The position numbers and the translations under genes are program-made. The notes below the pieces were generated by a model. That model had not been told where the DNA came from. It saw only the letters and a program-made list of their open reading frames with translations, and made no database searches. Positions 32,961-43,909 of a stretch of 64,000 nucleotides of DNA are shown one piece after another. Source of the DNA: Dendrolimus kikuchii (lineage: Eukaryota; Arthropoda; Insecta; Lepidoptera; Lasiocampidae); contig CM034394.1 of NCBI GenBank assembly GCA_019925095.2, positions 5,902,272 to 5,966,271 on the forward strand, read 5' to 3'. The number at the start of each line of letters is the position of its first letter. Position 1 is the first letter of the stretch.

Positions 32961-33585
32961 CACAAAATAACCACAAAAATCCTTTAATTTCGAGAATTAT
33001 TATTCACTTGAATATTCATTAAATACACATATCCCACATTTTATTCCTACCTTAATCCCACCTTTACTCTTATATCTATGAATCTTCTAATTTAAAACTT
33101 TTGTTATACAATTTACATCCCTTCTTACACCCGTTTACCAGCGGAACCTTTTCTGGACGTAAAGATCATTCATTAGGCACGAAACGTCGCAATAGCCTAA
33201 TAAGAAAAACCGACCTTTTTCCTAAAATATATTCACGGAAGTTGTTTCAAATATATTCGGCTGAAACACCCGCTTAATTCTGATGAATCTCATACATAAT
33301 TCTGTACTCCTGAACATGACCTTGACACTTCACTTAAAACTTTCCAGCGAGCGACGTTGGCATTGTCATTAATCAGCATAAATCTGCTTGATGACTATCT
33401 ATTTATTAAATTTTGGGAACTGTACACTTTTCATGGTAGTATGATGACCTTAATACACTTAGAATAAAGTTTGTGATTGTGTCACGCAGATGTAGCCAAG
33501 GGCTTAATGCGTTATTTGAGATATGATGATGATTGACAGATTCTATTCTATTCTGTTCGGTGATGGCTCTAACGCTTTAATGTGT

Positions 33586-34846
33586 AATAAAACTACGTTT
33601 TAACGGTTTTAAGCGCGGTAATTTTATTTGATTTTGGTTTTTCCGACGTTTCGGCCACTTTTCAGTGGCCGTGATCACGGAAGACAAAGATGTCAAGTGT
33701 CAACGAGTATTGTTAAAGTTTTATTTAGCCTACCGCCAACTTATTAATTTTAATTATTTAATTTTTAATTTTGTTTATGGTTATTATTTAATCTATGGGA
33801 GCCTAATCTAATTTACTACCGCTTCGCAACATGTTATGGCTTGAAGAGAAGAAGCGGCGCAAGAAACTCTTCAGCAAACATGCCTAGCTCTAATAATTTT
33901 ATATAATATTAAAATGGGTGGAAGGAAAAATAAAAGTAATTATCAGTCAAGTTGGTTTGTGTTCCGTTGTACGCAGAAAGAGCTCACAGTGTCTTGAAGT
34001 CTGGCAGGTGGTTTTTGCTGGGTTTGGGTCTTAATAGTTTTGATAATTGGATCCCAAACAGGTGGTACTTGCAAACCAGGCAATGTTTTAGTAGATCTGC
34101 ATATTCCTCAGGCATGTTATTATCTATTAGCTTCCTTTTGACAATCTCAATGCAGTCTTCCACTGGTAAACTGGTAAATAAGGACTGGACATCAAAACTG
34201 ACTAGTACTTCATCCTCAGCTAATGTCAAATTTTCAATTGCGCTGATGAAGTCGAAGGAATCCTTGACATGGTAGGGTGTGTTGCCGCGGAGATTGTTGA
34301 GTGTCTTCGCGAGATGTTGTGCCAGTCTGTATGTTGGTGAGTCAAGCTGGCTAACTATAGGGCGCAAGGGGATGTTGTTTTTGTGAAGTTTAGGTAACCC
34401 ATACAGTTTAGGCGCTTTGGCGCAAGATGGTGTGAGTGCGGATACGTCTAAGCTTAATTTTTCGGAGTGTTTTTTCATAACCGCGATTGTTTGTTTGGTT
34501 ACTTTATCCGTGGGGTCAGTTTTGACCTTTTTATAAGTGCTTTCGTCCGATAAAAGATCTTCTTCTCTTCAAGCCATAACATGTTGCGAAGCGGTAGTAA
34601 ATTAGATTAGGCTCCCATAGATTAAATAATAACCATAAACAAAATTAAAAATTAAATAATTAAAATTAATAAGTTGGCGGTAGGCTAAATAAAACTTTAA
34701 CAATACTCGTTGACACTTGACATCTTTGTCTTCCGTGATCACGGCCACTGAAAAGTGGCCGAAACGTCGGAAAAACCAAAATCAAATAAAATTACCGCGC
34801 TTAAAACCGTTAAAACGTAGTTTTATTATGTATATAAGTCGCGAAA
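33586..34846 (-). mobile_element. Penelope-like element with inverted terminal repeats, internally deleted
   Basis: It is flanked by gctttaatgtgt at 33574-33585 and 34847-34858 (12-bp TSD). Arms of about 270 bp (33588-33858 and 34563-34832) are inverted and nearly identical. Between them on the minus strand lies part of the RT and the end of the endonuclease ORF. This is the most complete Penelope copy in the window. Confidence 0.85.
33984..34550 (-). pseudogene. Penelope-like reverse transcriptase fragment fused to endonuclease tail
   Basis: The ORF reads LYGLPKLHKNNIPLRPIVSQ, then SPTYRLAQHLAKTL and DEVLVSFDVQSLFTSLPV, i.e. the RT fingers and the first catalytic Asp region of Penelope-type RT. 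After LLKHCLVC, near 34070, sequence switches at gcaagtacca to the endonuclease C-terminal DNA (compare 24590-24652), out of frame. The YADD catalytic box and GIY-YIG motif are deleted, so it cannot be functional. Confidence 0.85.
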
Positions 34847-35007
34847 GCTTTAATGTGTGTTGGTTTTGCCATGTCGGAGTGACTATATAAAAATGACAGG
34901 TGCTGGGTGATCAGAAATTTATTTTATAATGACAATGGAACGGTGAAGGACGTTTTCTGATGACCTGAGGAGATTGACAGATAACTCATGTATATCCACT
35001 AATGGGC

Positions 35008-35348
35008 GCGATCCTCTAGTAGCTCACAACGCCCAAAACGCTCCGTCAGCCGTTCCACATAGCGACCACGGTCGTTATGGTCGTGGCGAAAACGTCACTA
35101 ACACACAGCGCTCACAACGACCCATGTCAAGAGGTTTGTCAAAGTGCATTAATTCTCTCTATTGATAGACATTGAAAAAGGCGCAATTTTCAAATCAACC
35201 AATGACATTTGTCTATTTTGTCGTTAATGACATCAACGCTCCCTAATCCGTTTCACTAGTTTATGATTGTAACGCCCGCAAGCAAGTGGAACAGGAAAAA
35301 TTGCAGTCGTGAACGTAGTCGTTGTGAGTCTCATGTGAAACGTAGCCA
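35008..35348. mobile_element. MITE-like TIR element, longer relative of 15434-15671
   Basis: Left agtagctcacaacgccc and right cgttgtgagtctcatgtgaa match the termini of the 15.4-kb copy; ggtcgtggcgaaaa and caacgacccatgtcaa are also shared. About 100 bp in the centre (35135-35235) is extra. Confidence 0.6.
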
Positions 35349-35349
35349 A

Positions 35350-36538
35350 TGTAGCTAGTCATTAACGGATTTATTTTTTATCGCTATAAGTAAGTCGCAC
35401 TTGGACACAATCACACTTGGAAACATTAACTGAGGTGCAATAGGAGTATGACAATAGACACTGTTTATTTCTTATGCATTGTGTTTATAATCAACTACTG
35501 TACTCTTTCCAAACGTTTATTTTACTTTTGAAGGTTTCATGTCCATCAAGTTACGTATTAATTTTTTTTTTCAGTAAAGCCCACATTAAGCAAATGATAT
35601 AATTGTCGTACTTTATTGTTGTGGGTAAGGTAATAATGATGTTCTGTGAGTCATGTAACGCACAGACTATTAAACCATCAATACTATACGTAAATAAATC
35701 AAAAGTAACCGATTTGAAAAAAAAATATGGTTTTACTTTAAAGAAAAATAATACCGCAATTATTATAACTGCTTCTAAAATGGCATATTTGATATATGTA
35801 AAATATGTTCATTGAAATGTGGGTATATTTATTACACGGTATAGTATATTTTTAGCCAAAATATACAGATAAGTTAAATTGATTGAAACTTATTTATAAA
35901 TGAAGTCGATTTTTATAACAAATGGAGTCAGTAACACATTATGACATTACTAATTGACCCGTCATCAAGCTGTCAAAAGTAAAATAAATACTTGGAAAGG
36001 ATATAGTACCGGTGAAAGTTTATTTGCGTTACCATGACGACGTGTTTATTGCAACGGTGACATCAAAACACACGACTGCAGCGGACGACAGACGACAGCA
36101 TCTGTTCGCTGTATTCGTCTATCTCAAGGGTAGAGGTGTATGATGGTGCACCAGGCATCTACCATTTAATCATGATCATATCATATCATTCCCCATAGCA
36201 ACAAACCGAAGCCGGCCCTGCTTCGAATACGGTCCTGGGGAACGATAATTCAACTGCACGGGCCAACTGCGTCGTCAATAACAAGCTGAGCAACATACAA
36301 GGGCGCTCGCGGCATGCAGGTAGACCCCGGTAAAGTTGTGAGGTCTTCGGACATAAAGAATAAAAAAAAAGGAAGAGACGCAGCAAGATCACCATCGAGG
36401 CCACACGCTACTCAGTATCCGCGAAATCCAACGGCGACACTCTGACCGTTGAGTTTCTTAAAATCGCCATTCTCTATTTTAAACTGTATCCCTTGGGTAA
36501 CGTTAGAATCAGTGAATATCAAAATATTGTAAAAATCA
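35350..36538. other. Intergenic stretch with a less AT-rich block
   Basis: 35350-36030 is AT-rich with nothing recognised. 36100-36450 is more GC-rich and contains a minus-strand 72-residue ORF without recognisable motif. No splice-supported exon. Confidence 0.4.
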
Positions 36539-36543
36539 GTAAT

Positions 36544-36916
36544 TGTTAACGCCGACCTATTTGGTCACCGCCTCTTTGTTTCTTTTTTTTCTTTCGCCGC
36601 ATCTGTCATTATGTAATGTGACATAGTCTACGTCCGACCGCCGAACACACCGCTGCTTCCGCACAAACCACGCCGCGTTTTGTGTGTTGTGCCGAATTTT
36701 ACACCCGCTTTCATCAACCCGCGCGTAGAAAGGTGTCCACTGCACCGTTTCTGCTGGTCCGCTATCGAAGGAACCGCAAGACCGAAGAAGGAAAGACCAC
36801 GAGGAAGAAGTGCCTGCTGCTGCGAAACACGCATCGCTCCTAGCGTGTCTGGTGCGGCGACTTTATCCTGTAAGTCCTTTCCATCTCTTTTAACCCTGCT
36901 CCCGCCCGCGCCAACA
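36544..36916 (+). mobile_element. Solo LTR SL2, 373 bp, with 5-bp TSD
   Basis: It starts tgttaacgccgacctattt and ends cgcgccaaca, flanked by gtaat at 36539-36543 and 36917-36921. The body is GC-rich and matches 49948-50313 closely. A 5-bp TSD and TG...CA ends fit BEL/Pao or related LTR retrotransposons. ORFs on both strands here are incidental. Confidence 0.85.
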
Positions 36917-37087
36917 GTAATACTGTATTCCATTAATCCACGTATATGATTTAATTTGGTAATGTTGAATAAGAAGACGCTTGTTACAACCACTATACAG
37001 CTAAGTATATCATCACGCTGACAGACATACGTGTGGATGTGGTCAGAGGTTCCATACTTACATGATAACTCTGGTCACCATTACAGA

Positions 37088-37219
37088 GGTATGAGTCGTG
37101 CGCAGAAGGTATGACTGGGACCGGGGCTTGTCTAAGTAGTAATAAGAGCTAGACGACTGCGGGTCGTTTTTCTGCGAGGGATTGTCATCGACAAACCTTC
37201 TGCGCACGACTTATAAATG
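37088..37219. repeat. Short inverted-repeat (fold-back) element
   Basis: Left gagtcgtgcgcagaaggt and right accttctgcgcacgactta are exact over 17 bp; the spacer is about 90 bp. MITE-like size; TSD not clear. Confidence 0.6.
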
Positions 37220-39160
37220 TGGATTTTTTTTTATACTGATGATCCGAATTAGCTCCCCTGATTTTTCTTGGTTCCCCAAATGAAGATTTCTCATTTCCGT
37301 CTGTCTACTCGTTAAGTAGATTTGAGATTCGCACAATACAAATAGTGGGTACTTTTATTACTTGCATATCATTGGTCTAAATATTTATAGAGAGAAAACT
37401 GTGTACCAAAGGTTTTGATTACACACAATGTCACGTTAACTAGCAATCAATCTTACAAAATAGATTTGCCTAATGTAGTATGCAAAGTTTCATTAATGTC
37501 TAACGAACTAATGATAACATAATGACATTATTATGTTTCTCGGTTTGGAACAGAGATTGATTGTGCTAAACTTATGTTGAAACCTTGAAAATTGTCAAGG
37601 CGCCAAATATTTCAAAGTGAAACATATTTGACGATGCAACAACACGCAGGTTAAATAGCTTTTGCTGTGAAATTAAATATTTATATTCTATGTTCCTGCC
37701 CTAGTTTCCGAAATACAACATCCGAAATACAATTCCGAAATACACTTTTACAAAAGTAATAATTCCTCCCGATGTACTTGCGTAGTGGAACAATTTTAGT
37801 AGTGCGCGACAGTGCACGAATCACGGGTCAGAGCTAAGAATATCAGCCAGCAATACTTTGCCATTTCCGCTTGTGAATAAAGTTCAATATAGATTATTTA
37901 CATATCGGAAATCGGTCTGCACTTTTCTGCGCGAACGAAAACTGCTGATCGGAAATATAAATAGTGTAAAACTGTACTTAAAATAACACAAATTATCTAT
38001 ACAGATAATTAAAATTGAAGTGTCTGTTTGTAATGTCCGACTCTGGACCGATGAGGGGACTTTCCGCGAAAAAAATTCTACGCAGCAGAAGTCGCGGGCA
38101 CTGCTAGTGATATATAATATCCGTTGGGGCTAGTTTTTGAGTTATGGGGTATTTACGATTAAATCCATCTATGGTTCTGTAGCCATTTAATGAAACCGTT
38201 CGTCGTTTGCAGACTGGCAGGTTTTTTAAAATATTCTATAGGTTCGCATTTGAACAACATAGCACCTGATATTAGGTGGAAGTGAAGTAAAGTTGGAGCA
38301 CGCTTAACTAGAAGATAGATACTCACGCGAAACTTCAAGACCCTTAAATTGTATGTTTCAAGAAATATAGACGACGGTAAGGACTTCCAGTCCTCAGCGG
38401 TGCGTATTATAAAAGTGGAAGTAAAGCGCTTCGTCCACTTGAGAACTTAATTCCGTAAATTAATGAACACTCACCAAACATGTATCCGACAAAACTTACC
38501 CAATACTTACCTAGACTCCGACATACAATTGATTAAACTACTCGCAGGAAGTCTTACATTAGTAAATTACATAACAGTAAATTATCTTTGATCCTCATCA
38601 TAATCAGGTTAAGAATTCAAAAGTATATAATAGTATATATAGTTGTATGCAATCCGAAAATCTAATTCATCCTATTTTTTAGCTGATGCTGGTATTTTGG
38701 CCGTGCTTCGAAATTGCGTTGCGTACCCCTGATGAAAATACCGCACCAAGCGGAAAGTATTTCGGCATTTTTCTGTTAATATTGCCAGCAGCGAGCGGCA
38801 CAGGCAGGCGGAGGCCTGCCCAACGCATTTCGAATATACACGCGTTTTATTATAAACATATATGGACGAGAGTCGTTTTATTTTGCCAGGTGAGTATAGA
38901 GTTATACATTTACACCGTAGCGAGCCCAGTGCTAATATAATGATAATAATTTATTTATTTCAAGACAACACGAGCCAATACATATACACAGATAAACACA
39001 CAATAATGTTATTAGTAATATTTTTTCCTTATGTCTATGTTAATAATTAATGACTAGTACTGATTTACTCCTCTTAATGAAGGAATAAATTAGTAGGCAG
39101 TCAAATTCATCAGCTATTCCCTTCAGGATGCTATTGCTGCTACCACGCAATCTGCTTAGT
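37220..39160. other. Intergenic stretch; one Helitron-like fragment
   Basis: Apart from 37988-38110 (tatctatacagataattaaa ... gcgggcactgctagt, Helitron-like end CTAG), nothing was recognised. ORFs at 38686-38940 carry no known motif. Confidence 0.4.
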
Positions 39161-39164
39161 AACG

Positions 39165-39620
39165 AAGCTGTTTTTTTACGCCATAAAGTATCAAAACCCT
39201 AAGTGTCCTGCGGCGAACATAGACGACGCAAGAAACACGGTCGCCCCAACAGCACCCCGAGGGAATTATTGTATTGGACTCGTAGGGCCGGGACGTAGGC
39301 CTTCCTAAAATGGCGCCACTCATCCCTGTCCTCTGATTTCCGAAACTACGTTTACCGTGACGAGGTCTCCACTCCAGAACTCGTCTGCTCCATCGACCAT
39401 CGGTCCTGCGGCAGATTTGCCCGGCCCACTGCCACTTCAACTTGCTAATTTTGCGAGCTATGTCGGTTACCTGGGTTTTCTTATGGATATCCTCATTTCT
39501 AATTTTATCCTAAGAGAAACACCCAACATAGCTCGCTCCATAGATAGCCCTTTGAGCGACTTGGAACTTGTGGACCAATCCTGCCATCGGTGTCCATGTC
39601 TCGGCCCCGTAGGTCAGAAT
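39165..39620 (-). mobile_element. L5 RTE-like LINE C-terminal fragment
   Basis: The minus strand reads KWQWAGQICRRTDGRWSRRV and LEWRPRHGKRSFG, the conserved end of a lepidopteran LINE protein, with upstream parts in other frames. A-rich end near 39171-39177; an (AAT)n run follows the 5' break at 39617. Frameshifted pseudogene. Confidence 0.7.
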
Positions 39621-39639
39621 AATAATAATAATATATAAA

Positions 39640-40395
39640 TAATAATATCAGCCGTCAAATTTTATTCTTTATACTTTATTTTAGTATATTTATTTAATTT
39701 CATACATATACAAACAGATTACAATCGGTAGGTACATTGTCTTAAGCTAGATTGTAACCGAAAAAGTATACATAATAAACTTACATGTAGATGGTCTACA
39801 TGTAACTTTATAATTGTAGTATTAGGATTGTTTATTTGTTATAATTATGATTACAGTTTATAAATGGAAAACATAGATGTGTAGTCCATTGTTGTATTAT
39901 ATGTATTTTAAAATTGTGAACATTATGTTTGCAAATTACCTTTGTAATTAAAAGTATTTGTAAGTCGTACATCTACGTCGTTCGTCATCGTTAAATCTCG
40001 GTGGTTATATGTGTTTTTCTGGTTATATTTGTGCCTCCAGTTTGAAGCTAATAATACACATTCTTATGAATTTGCATGTACTAAATACACCAATCCCAGC
40101 GCTTAAGAATTTCATGGGAACTTTTGACTTAAAACTTAACGATATAAGGTATTGAGGTATCACAACCTACAAATTACTTATTTATAACAACAGTCAAACA
40201 CCGGAGTGAAAAAATATAAAGACACATTTATTTTGTCCTTAGGTACGTATACTATATTTATAATAAGAAACCATGATGTAAACATACTAATTATTTGATG
40301 CATATTGAAAGTATCTTGTTTCTTTGTGAATTTCATGAATTCGATGCATAATGCAGAATTCACCGATCCATATTTCTCAAAACTGTAAATAATAA
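39640..40395. other. AT-rich intergenic stretch, nothing recognised
   Basis: No repeats or coding features supported; a short inverted repeat catgtagatggtctacatg lies at 39783-39802. Confidence 0.5.
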
Positions 40396-40398
40396 TAT

Positions 40399-40882
40399 TG
40401 TTACAACCTAGGCGCCGACAAAGACAAATTCCACGTACAGATCTGTAGAAGCACATTTTTATTACCTGTCGGCATTTGAACTAATTGTAATCCTTTTATC
40501 ATCGTCTTCTTTTGTTCACTTATTTATTGGCATACGTTTCTAATTATTGTGAAGAATATCCAATTGTCCTATTGTACTCGCTCATTAGCATCATTTGCCA
40601 GGTGTTGCGGATACTTTTCTTCTGTGAAGTATAAAACGACGACCTGATGGAGAGAGGGGGGCAGTTGAGCGACGATTACGATACGGGCGTGACGTGTGTA
40701 CATTCGGGAATCTAATAATGACGGATTTTGCTCGTTTTATTGAATTACGACCTGCTGCATTACGTTTGGATTTGTTGTGTTCGGTTAAATTTGGACCTGT
40801 GTTATACGAGTTTGTATAGTTCTAATAAACTCTATAATAATTCTAACGGCATTTTAATTCGAGTCCCGCTAAACTCGTAACA
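40399..40882 (+). mobile_element. Solo LTR SL1, 484 bp
   Basis: It starts tgttacaacctaggcg and ends ctaaactcgtaaca. Flanks are atat on the left and gtat on the right, one mismatch from a 4-bp TSD. It aligns with 27830-28324 along its length, e.g. ctctataataattctaacgg. Confidence 0.75.
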
Positions 40883-41314
40883 GTATGAGAGAATTGTATA
40901 ACTTTAAGTTTTTTAACGTTTCATTAGTATTGAAACTGTAATTAACTCCGATGAATAAATTGATTAGCTTATTTAAAAATAGACCAGTGAACTAATTATT
41001 CTAATAATTGTTTAAATTCGCTTGTGAATCCTTTGTACTTTACGATTCGGTGTCATAATACCCCGTGTGGAACGTAATATTTTGAGGATGATGGTGTCGG
41101 ACTTCCCGTGACAATAGTCGCCATTTTGGCGTAAAGCCACGTGAAGTTTGTACACAGAATTGGATTTTAAATTCGATTTTCGTGTGAAGATTTATACGTG
41201 GTAGAGTTTTGTTGGAATTAATCATCTTAATTACAGCTCTTAGGGCATCTATGTTTGAATATCAGAATTTATAAAGTCTAAATATTCATTAACGAATATT
41301 TGATTGAGATCATC

Positions 41315-41615
41315 ATACGTGCAGGAATGGAGAAAGAATACAATTTCCTGCGACCGACTGGTCAGTCGTAAGAGGCGACAAAACAACCCGCAGCCAGGTG
41401 GCAGGATATTTGCCCGCCTGACGCCTGGTCTAGAGTATGTCACCATAACAACCTTGAGTTGTGTTCTGGAATTAGTGGCCAGGTTCCAGTCTCCTTTTAG
41501 ATAGCAGCAACGCATTTGTAGCATCTTTGGTGTTGCAAGTGTCCATAGGCGATGGTAACCGTTTTCCATTAGGTGGGCTGTTTGCCTGTCTGCTGAAGTC
41601 CTACAATAAAAAAAG
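41315..41615 (+). repeat. S1 copy, full length with internal deletion
   Basis: It starts atacgtgcaggaatggag and ends ctacaataaaaaaag. About 15 bp of the 'gactggatggctaccacccc' block is missing near 41420. Confidence 0.8.
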
Positions 41616-41619
41616 ACAT

Positions 41620-42575
41620 AAATTAGCAACTACCTACATCTCGTTAAAAATTAATAATACCTACTTTACACATTGTTTGCGATATACTATTATAATGTTG
41701 TTTTAGCAACAACACATAATAACATTAAGAGTTTATGTGAAACGTGCTTTCAAATAGCACTGTAAAGGATCGAGTACATGTAGAAAATTCATGAGTGGAA
41801 CCCACGTTGCGTACGCCCACGCAGTTTAAGATACCCGTGAGTGTTGTTTATTTATTCACAAGTATGTTTCTATAGAAAACTGGGAGCTGGAATGTACTAC
41901 GTTTTGGTTTATATTAGAACTATCTAAGGGTTAATAACGTGGGTGGTTCTGTATAATAAGTTACAATAAATACTAAGGCCGGGTACTCACCTGCGAACTG
42001 TAAGCGTAACCGGCGCACATTAGTGTACCCAAAATTCATAATGTGTACGTAGTTCGCTAGCCTTTTTTTTACGAAGGGAAACCCGAGCCCAGTTTTGTAA
42101 GTTTGTGAAAACTATCTATATTCGTTTGACTAAGGCCCGGCTCCTATATCTTCACAACCGTTCGTTTACCTTACTATCGGTTAAAATATGATATGTTTAT
42201 GGTAATTATTTAATAAAAATCAAGTCAAATACTGCGCTTAAAACCGTTAAAACGTAGTTTTATTATGTGTACAAATCATTTCGTATTTCAGAATAGAAAA
42301 TACCTTCGCGGAAATATTTTTCTGAATAAATAGTTATTTATGATACTGTAGGGTAAGTTGGTTTTTACAAACAAGTAGACGAATGTTAGCCCTCGACTTC
42401 GTCTCGAGCTTGCCATAGTCAAGAGTCATCCTAAAAATTCCAGCGAAACACAATTAATTGTTCTTCCTGAAGAAGTTTAGACCATTCCTCGATACTTATT
42501 ATTGACTAATTGACGGTTCCTATATCTTACTAACCGTTTATAATTTTACATAAGCTCTACACAAGTATTGTTAAA
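41620..42575. other. Intergenic stretch with a Penelope end fragment
   Basis: 42226-42268 (gcgcttaaaaccgttaaaac then tagttttattatgtg) is the terminal end of a Penelope-like repeat. The remainder is unrecognised. Confidence 0.5.
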
Positions 42576-42579
42576 GTAT

Positions 42580-42752
42580 GGGCCGATTTTTCAATCATCA
42601 GATAAAAGTTATTCGTCGAAGAAATTATAACCTCATTGAATGTAAAAGTGAAACAGCTCTATTGTTTTATTTAAGCAACTGTATTTTTTAATTTATTCGT
42701 GTTGTACCTAATTTGATGAATAACTTTTATCTGACTATAGTAAAATCAGCCC
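42580..42752. mobile_element. MITE, 173 bp, GGGCCGATT TIRs
   Basis: Left gggccgatttttcaatcatc then agataaaagttatt; right aataacttttatctgactat then agtaaaatcagccc. The arms pair over about 35 bp with few mismatches. A half copy is at 23632. Confidence 0.75.
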
Positions 42753-43427
42753 TAATAACGATAAACCAAGTAGCTGATGAAAATTTTAAACGTCATGTCA
42801 CCAATTGATTCTACTTGACATTCAATGGAGAAAAATAAATATTATATTTTCTTTTTAAATGAAAAATAAAATATTTGTTAAGAAATAATAACTTTAAATT
42901 AACTTCAAAGACATAATAAACTTAGCGTGGGTTTGTCTTAATTTAAACACACAGAGCTTTACGAATCAATACACGTATTTATTTTTATGATACTGCTGTG
43001 AATATTTCAGTATTTATTTTACAAGAATACTTGTCTAATATATTCAATATGTGTTCTGGTTGAGAAAGAAATAAAATTATAAGCAATAAAAAGGTTTATT
43101 AATACAGTTATTAACATTTTGTGTGATCCTTAGAAACTTTTATAATTTAACCGTAAATTTTAGTAAAATGAAATGTTCGATGAAAAATAACATGAAGCCC
43201 ATTATCAAATATTGCGACATTTTGCTATTAAAAATTAGAAATTCGTTAAATAAATTTTACAACGTCATAGTTTGGAATATGCGAGAGGGATGGGAGTTTT
43301 ATATTATATTAATATGCTTTATGTACATGAGATATTATCTTTTATACTGTAGCTGTACATCGTGGTTTAAATTATAATGCCATAGACAGCCTTCTGTTAT
43401 ATGTCGCACGTCACCTCTACCATCGCT

Positions 43428-43618
43428 AAAACGTGACCGAGACACAAGACAGGGGATTGTGACACCCGACATATTCCCTTTGTATGTATTTGTCAGAAGC
43501 AGTGTCGGAATTTGCGCTGGTTCATCTCTGTCTCGCACTTCTAATGTTCATCGTATAGTTCCGGACACAGCGGATGGGTCGCGTGTCACGATCACCTGTT
43601 TCGTGTCTCGGTCACGTA
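43428..43618. repeat. Inverted-repeat element next to the defensin-like gene
   Basis: Left acgtgaccgagacacaagac and right (reverse complement) acgtgaccgagacacgaaac continue as aggtgat/gtgacac, about 40 bp arms with a 110-bp centre. It lies 155 bp beyond the gene's stop on its 3' side. Confidence 0.7.
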
Positions 43619-43772
43619 TTTCTATTTTTTTTACTAAACTGTACTATAGATTCTAAAATAGTACGCATATTACTGTAGATTAGTATATATTCGTCTAGTT
43701 AATAACAATAAGAGATAATGGGTAGGTCTTGATAAGATCGTTGGTATTGTAATTAACAGTTTTCAGATTTGT

Positions 43773-43909
43773 TTAGAAGTTGTCGCATTTACATTTGCCG
43801 TTGACGCAGACACCCCCAGGAAGCTTCATTCTGCGACAGGTGCTATTGCATCCACTCGGATCGCAGGTAGAACGACGCAAGAGGTTGCCATGTGACTCGA
43901 AATCATGAA
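43773..43909 (-). CDS. Defensin-like gene, exon 2 (mature cysteine domain)
   Basis: Acceptor ctccttttta g ends at 43910; stop TAA at 43775-43773. It encodes the pro-segment end and all six cysteines, so the whole mature domain comes from one exon. Confidence 0.85.

Noticed and set aside
36557..36993. Overlapping ORFs of 89-121 residues on both strands
   Set aside because: They lie in a solo LTR, recur at 49966-50363, and are not coding in a consistent frame between the two copies.
39640..40395. Possible host exons in minus-strand ORF 40178-40456
   Set aside because: Very AT-rich, no motif, and it overlaps the start of a solo LTR.
42226..42268. Separate small element
   Set aside because: It is only the terminal end of the Penelope-like repeat and shows no second arm or TSD.
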